From CAVZZV01 sp963779845 (lineage in GTDB: Bacteria; Bacteroidota; Bacteroidia; Bacteroidales; GCA-2748055), in assembly GCA_963779845.1 (NCBI GenBank), contig CAVZZV010000002.1:372001-436000 (forward strand): DNA of 64,000 bases, written 5' to 3'. Under the pieces are notes generated by a model, which was not told the DNA's origin, made no database searches, and saw only the letters and a program-made list of their open reading frames with translations. Made by a program: the position numbers and the translations under genes. Position 1 is the stretch's first letter, and every line of letters begins with the position of its first letter. Positions 57,343 to 64,000 of this stretch are shown here, piece by piece.

Positions 57343-58731
57343 ATGCTTACAGTTGAAAAAATCGGCGGGACCTCCATGTCCAAATTTGATGAAGTCCTAA
57401 AAAATATTGTTATCGGTACACGAACCACGGGCGACTATTACAACCGGATATTTGTAGTTTCTGCTTATAATAATGTTACCAACTGGCTTTTGGAGCATAA
57501 GAAAACAGGGGAGCAGGGGATATATTCCCGGTTTGAAAAGAACAAAGATTTTAATACTGCTTTAAACCAATTACTGGAGAAGCTGATCTCGCTTAACCAT
57601 AAGTTTGAATATATCGGTCTTGAGCAGATTGTAGCGGACGAATTTATCTCCAATCGGATTGCCCAGGCTGCAAATTATCTGAACTCACTCGCTGATATTT
57701 TAGGATCAGGATATGTAAACCGGCAAAATATCCTTCTTGCCGCCCGGGAAATACTATCTTCCATTGGGGAGGCCCATTCAGCTTTCAATTCAGTGAATAT
57801 TTTAAATAACAATAATATAGATGCCCTTTTTGTTGATTTATGCGGTTTTAACGATGCGGATTATATTACCATCGATGAACGAATCCAAAATGCTTTCAAA
57901 GGAATAGATTATTCGAAGGTGTTGCCAGTAGCAACCGGTTACACAAAAGGTACTGAGGGCATTATGCGGGAGTTTGACCGTGGGTACTCCGAAGTAACTT
58001 TTTCAAAAATCGCTATTGAGGTGAAGGCGGATGAAGCGGTAATCCATAAGGAGTTCCATCTATCCAGTGCCGATCCAAATATTGTAGGCATTGAAAAGTC
58101 GGTTCCTGTTGGTTTCACCAATTTTAATGTGGCGGATCAATTGGCTGATGTGGGAATGGAAGCCATCCATCCCAAAGCCTCTAAGCCATTGGAGGTGGCA
58201 GGGATCAATATCAGGGTGAAGAATACCTTTGAGCCGGAGCATCCGGGTACATTGATCACCAAAGATTATACCAACAGGGATGCACGGGTGGAAATCATCA
58301 CCGGAACTGACAAGGTAGTGGCTATTGAAGTGCATGATCCCCTTATGGTGGGAAGTGTGGGTTTTGACAGGGATATCATGGATATCCTTGAAAAATATAA
58401 GGTTAGTTACATTCTTAAATCGACCAATGCCAACAGCATTACTCAGGTTATATGGGAAAAGGATTTAAACGATAATATGATTGAAGATCTAAGGGCTAAA
58501 TACCATCAGGTGACCCTTATGCCCTGCTCACTGGTCTGCGCTATAGGGACCAGCGTGACCAAACCCGGAACCATTGCCAGGGCTGCCAAAGCGCTGGCAG
58601 ACAGGAAGATTAATATTGCGGCCATGTCCCAATCCCTGATGCAGGTGAACATTCAATTTGTTATATCCCGGGAAAGTTACCGGGAAGCGGTAATAGCCTT
58701 GAACGACGCACTTTGTTTCACCTCTTGCTAA
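57343..58731 (+). CDS. Aspartate kinase
   Basis: 462 residues from the ATG at 57343 (MLTVEKIGGTSMSKFDEVL). The longer frame from 57208 translates the CYTCMAG repeat and is rejected. Catalytic landmarks are the N-terminal EKIGGTSM, FVVSAYNNVTNWLLEHK, and GYTKGTEGIMREFDRGYSEVTFSKIA. The C-terminal ~170 residues hold two ACT regulatory domains (ITGTDKVVAIEVHD, SQSLMQVNIQFVIS). It phosphorylates aspartate for Lys/Thr/Met synthesis. The EKIGGTSM form resembles the Ask_Ect subgroup found in ectoine clusters, but no ectoine genes are near. The last codons and the stop lie in a dispersed repeat (58721-58737). Confidence 0.9.
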   Translation: MLTVEKIGGTSMSKFDEVLKNIVIGTRTTGDYYNRIFVVSAYNNVTNWLLEHKKTGEQGIYSRFEKNKDFNTALNQLLEKLISLNHKFEYIGLEQIVADEFISNRIAQAANYLNSLADILGSGYVNRQNILLAAREILSSIGEAHSAFNSVNILNNNNIDALFVDLCGFNDADYITIDERIQNAFKGIDYSKVLPVATGYTKGTEGIMREFDRGYSEVTFSKIAIEVKADEAVIHKEFHLSSADPNIVGIEKSVPVGFTNFNVADQLADVGMEAIHPKASKPLEVAGINIRVKNTFEPEHPGTLITKDYTNRDARVEIITGTDKVVAIEVHDPLMVGSVGFDRDIMDILEKYKVSYILKSTNANSITQVIWEKDLNDNMIEDLRAKYHQVTLMPCSLVCAIGTSVTKPGTIARAAKALADRKINIAAMSQSLMQVNIQFVISRESYREAVIALNDALCFTSC

Positions 58732-58745
58732 TTACTCACACTCCA
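58721..58745. repeat. Dispersed repeat at the end of the kinase gene
   Basis: CCTCTTGCTAATTACTC (58721-58737) is the reverse complement of the GAGTAATTAGCAAGAGG unit repeated in the rRNA spacer (61179-61306), and TACTCACACTCCA follows in both places (58733-58745; 61336-61348). It supplies the last residues and stop codon of the kinase gene. Confidence 0.6.
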
Positions 58746-58938
58746 AAACAACAGAGTTCATTTTGCCGCTGATATCGAAGTAGGTTCAGCCAACAGAATT
58801 CCTATATGGTTATTGGGATTTTTATATCAAAAAGCAGCTTAAGGGTATGTTATATAATGATCGGGAAAAAAAATCCATCTTCTAAAAACCATCGAATCAG
58901 TTCATTGAAAAAAACATATAAAGAATATTCATAAATCA

Positions 58939-58970
58939 TTTGCAGGATAAAAAAAGACCATCTATATTTG
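58939..58970 (+). promoter_or_regulatory. rRNA operon promoter P1
   Basis: TTTG (58939-58942), 20 bases, then TATATTTG (58963-58970) followed by C. Exact Bacteroidota promoter pattern. The stretch 58746-58938 shows nothing else. Confidence 0.75.
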
Positions 58971-59038
58971 CAGCCCCAAACACGGGAAAATAGGTTCTCT
59001 GAAGGCTGAAAAAAGGAAGCAAAAAAAGTGAAAAATGA

Positions 59039-59071
59039 TTTGTAGAAATCAAAATTAAATTGCTATATTTG
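59039..59071 (+). promoter_or_regulatory. rRNA operon promoter P2
   Basis: TTTG (59039-59042), 21 bases, then TATATTTG (59064-59071) followed by CAGCCC, the same context as P1. Confidence 0.75.
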
Positions 59072-59141
59072 CAGCCCGCTTTTAGGGAGAAAAGAGGTTC
59101 TTTTTAGGATGCAAAAAAATCGAAAAATATTTAAAGAAATA

Positions 59142-59174
59142 TTTGGTTATTTAAAAAATAATTAGTTATCTTTG
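59142..59174 (+). promoter_or_regulatory. rRNA operon promoter P3
   Basis: TTTG (59142-59145), 21 bases, then TATCTTTG (59167-59174) followed by CATCCG. It is the promoter nearest 16S. Three tandem promoters about 100 bases apart fit strong growth-linked expression. Confidence 0.75.
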
Positions 59175-59289
59175 CATCCGCTTTTACAAAAGCTGATTCA
59201 TTAGAAAATCAAGATTGCACGGTGTCACAAAAGAGTGATATATATGCAATCCGAAAAATAAAACGAACAAAAGTTCTTTGAAGGAATTG

Positions 59290-59316
59290 AAAAGGTAAAA
59301 AAACAAGAAAGAAGAG
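59290..59316 (+). other. 16S leader strand of the processing stem
   Basis: The leader with AAAAGGTAAAAA and AGAAAGAAGAG is nearly complementary to the 16S trailer at 60921-60947 (CTCTTCTTTCT, TTTTTACCTTTTT). Together they form the long stem flanking pre-16S rRNA that RNase III cuts. Confidence 0.6.
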
Positions 59317-59378
59317 GCACCATCAATTTATTGAAGGTACATTAATGAATCTTGAGCAGAATTCAAAATTTCATAATT

Positions 59379-60896
<1,518 letters not shown>

Positions 60897-60920
60897 CTAG
60901 AGATAGATTCATTAATATAA

Positions 60921-60947
60921 GTTCTCTTCTTTCTTTTTACCTTTTTA
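60921..60947 (+). other. 16S trailer strand of the processing stem
   Basis: GTTCTCTTCTTTCTTTTTACC and the following T-run pair with the leader at 59290-59316, forming the pre-16S processing stem. Confidence 0.6.
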
Positions 60948-61081
60948 TAATAATATTTGCGAAGTGAGGGTTTCCAAAGCTTTGCTCTGGTATAGTCCTT
61001 TAGATCCGGGATTAGTAAAATGGTCCAGGGTAAAATATGAGCTTAACTGAAGTAAACCAAATGAGCAGGGCTTTCAATAAT

Positions 61082-61155
61082 AGTCCCGTAGCTCAGTTGG
61101 TTAGAGCACTACACTGATAATGTAGGGGTCCCCAGTTCAAATCTGGGCGGGACTA
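61082..61155 (+). tRNA. tRNA-Ile (GAT)
   Basis: 74 bases. The acceptor AGTCCCG/CGGGACT pairs fully, with discriminator A. The D-arm is GCTCAGTTGGTTAGAGC, the anticodon loop CTGATAA gives GAT, and the T-arm has the GTTCAAAT loop. CCA is not encoded. It has the usual place of tRNA-Ile in the 16S-23S spacer. Confidence 0.96.
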
Positions 61156-61178
61156 CTGAAGAAGTTTAGAGGAAGAGA

Positions 61179-61367
61179 GTAGTTAGCAAGAGGAGTAATT
61201 AGCAAGAGGAAGAGAGTAATTAGCAAGGAAGAGAGTTAGGAATATGGGAAGAAATATTAGCAAGAGAAGAAAATTCCAAAGTGATTGCGAGTAATTAGCA
61301 AGAGGGAAGATTGAAGAATGAGCCATCGTGCTCCCTACTCACACTCCACACTAATTCTTGCTCAATA
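61179..61367. repeat. Spacer repeat array (AGTAATTAGCAAGAG units)
   Basis: Five imperfect copies of GAGTAATTAGCAAGAG start near 61179, 61193, 61214, 61252 and 61289, with purine-rich sequence between. Near 61350-61370 a diverged inverted copy (CTAATTCTTGCTCAATACTCG) follows. Spacing is uneven, so it is not a CRISPR array. Confidence 0.65.
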
Positions 61368-61401
61368 CTCGAATCCAATCTTGATTAATCCTAAAATTCC
61401 C

Positions 61402-61475
61402 GGGGGATTAGCTCAGCTGGCTAGAGCACCTGCCTTGCACGCAGGGGGTCAAGGGTTCGAATCCCTTATTCTCCA
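61402..61475 (+). tRNA. tRNA-Ala (TGC)
   Basis: 74 bases. The acceptor GGGGGAT pairs with ATTCTCC, with two G-U pairs and discriminator A. The D-arm is GCTCAGCTGGCTAGAGC, the anticodon loop CTTGCAC gives TGC, and the T-arm is AAGGGTTCGAATCCCTT. It occupies the usual second tRNA place in the spacer. Confidence 0.96.
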
Positions 61476-61513
61476 CTTCAAAAAATAAAATATACTACGT
61501 TCTTTTGAAATAT

Positions 61514-61580
61514 TGATATAATGGTTTAATTAGCGGTTTCATACTGCTAAAACATGGGTTCGATTCCCAAAATATCACCA
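61514..61580 (+). other. tRNA-like element with CAT anticodon and eroded D-arm
   Basis: About 67 bases. The anticodon arm AGCGG-TTTCATA-CTGCT gives CAT. The T-arm ATGGGTTCGATTCCCAA keeps the GGGTTCGATTCCC core, and CCA is encoded at 61578-61580. The acceptor pairs partly (GATAT with ATATC). The D-arm is reduced to TGGTTTAATT, as if its 5' half was deleted. It is probably a decayed tRNA-Met/Ile2 gene, but a functional unusual tRNA-like RNA is possible. GTCCTC (61582-61587) and GAGGAC (61605-61610), with an inner GCC/GGC pair, form a hairpin right after CCA. Confidence 0.5.
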
Positions 61581-61725
61581 GGTCCTCTGGAGCCGCTGGC
61601 GAAGGAGGACAATTCCGAGGTAGACTTTTGGATGAAAGAGGTTATCTTTTTTCACTAAAGCTACGGAGGATGTGAGTTCTTTGACATGTTGGAAGAGATT
61701 GATTTTTTAATTTGATAATATTGAA

Positions 61726-64000
<2,275 letters not shown>

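Noticed and set aside
61179..61370. CRISPR array in the rRNA spacer
   Set aside because: The repeat units are imperfect, unevenly spaced and purine-rich, with no unique spacers of constant length and no cas genes nearby.

Overview
The window reads as Bacteroidota (Bacteroidia) chromosome. It has SusC/SusD pairs, type IX secretion (T9SS) sorting tails, promoters with the Bacteroidota -33 TTG / -7 TAnnTTTG pattern, few purine-rich ribosome binding sites, and a 16S-Ile-Ala-23S rRNA operon. Several domains (sulfatases, laminin-G, Na+/solute symporters) suggest a marine or other saline, algal-polysaccharide habitat, but that is inference.

1-855: 5' part of a membrane protein gene that runs off the left edge. 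906-1055: an isolated Tat leader that looks like a gene remnant. 1292-2866: Tat-exported Gfo/Idh/MocA oxidoreductase.

2922-42121: one large glycan/acid-sugar utilisation locus, bracketed by two paralogous AraC regulators. The rightward operon (4098-10826) encodes an iron alcohol dehydrogenase, a Na+/solute symporter, a PdxA2-type dehydrogenase, a DHDPS/NAL-family aldolase and a secreted Asp-box propeller. Reading leftward from 38850 come SusC, SusD, two small lipoproteins, an Asp-box lipoprotein, a second aldolase, a second symporter, four T9SS-associated surface proteins and a beta-helix protein. After a strong terminator there follow another Asp-box lipoprotein, a DUF1537 four-carbon acid sugar kinase, a frameshifted GH-like/SUMF1/sialidase fusion and two sulfatases. 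There is no nanE, nanK or nagB, so this is not an ordinary sialic acid locus. The enzyme set fits cleavage of a sulfated glycan containing a C7 ulosaric acid (3-deoxy-D-lyxo-2-heptulosaric acid, Dha). Aldol cleavage of Dha gives pyruvate plus a C4 aldehyde-acid; reduction would give D-threonate, and DUF1537 kinase plus PdxA would yield DHAP and CO2. This is the most interesting hypothesis in the window.

42554-53604: a Crp/Fnr regulator, a perfect FNR/Crp-type box (43263-43276), and a surface-protein operon. The operon encodes an outer-membrane barrel, a very large TANFOR-like protein broken into three frames by two compensating frameshifts, and a fibronectin-III protein.

53617-58731: HEPN/MNT toxin-antitoxin pair, polyprenol-phosphate sugar transferase, dihydroorotase and aspartate kinase. 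These are separated by degenerate heptad-type repeats and a palindromic element.

58732-64000: rRNA operon with three tandem promoters, 16S, tRNA-Ile(GAT), a repeat-rich spacer, tRNA-Ala(TGC), a tRNA-like CAT element with an eroded D-arm, and the first ~2.3 kb of 23S.
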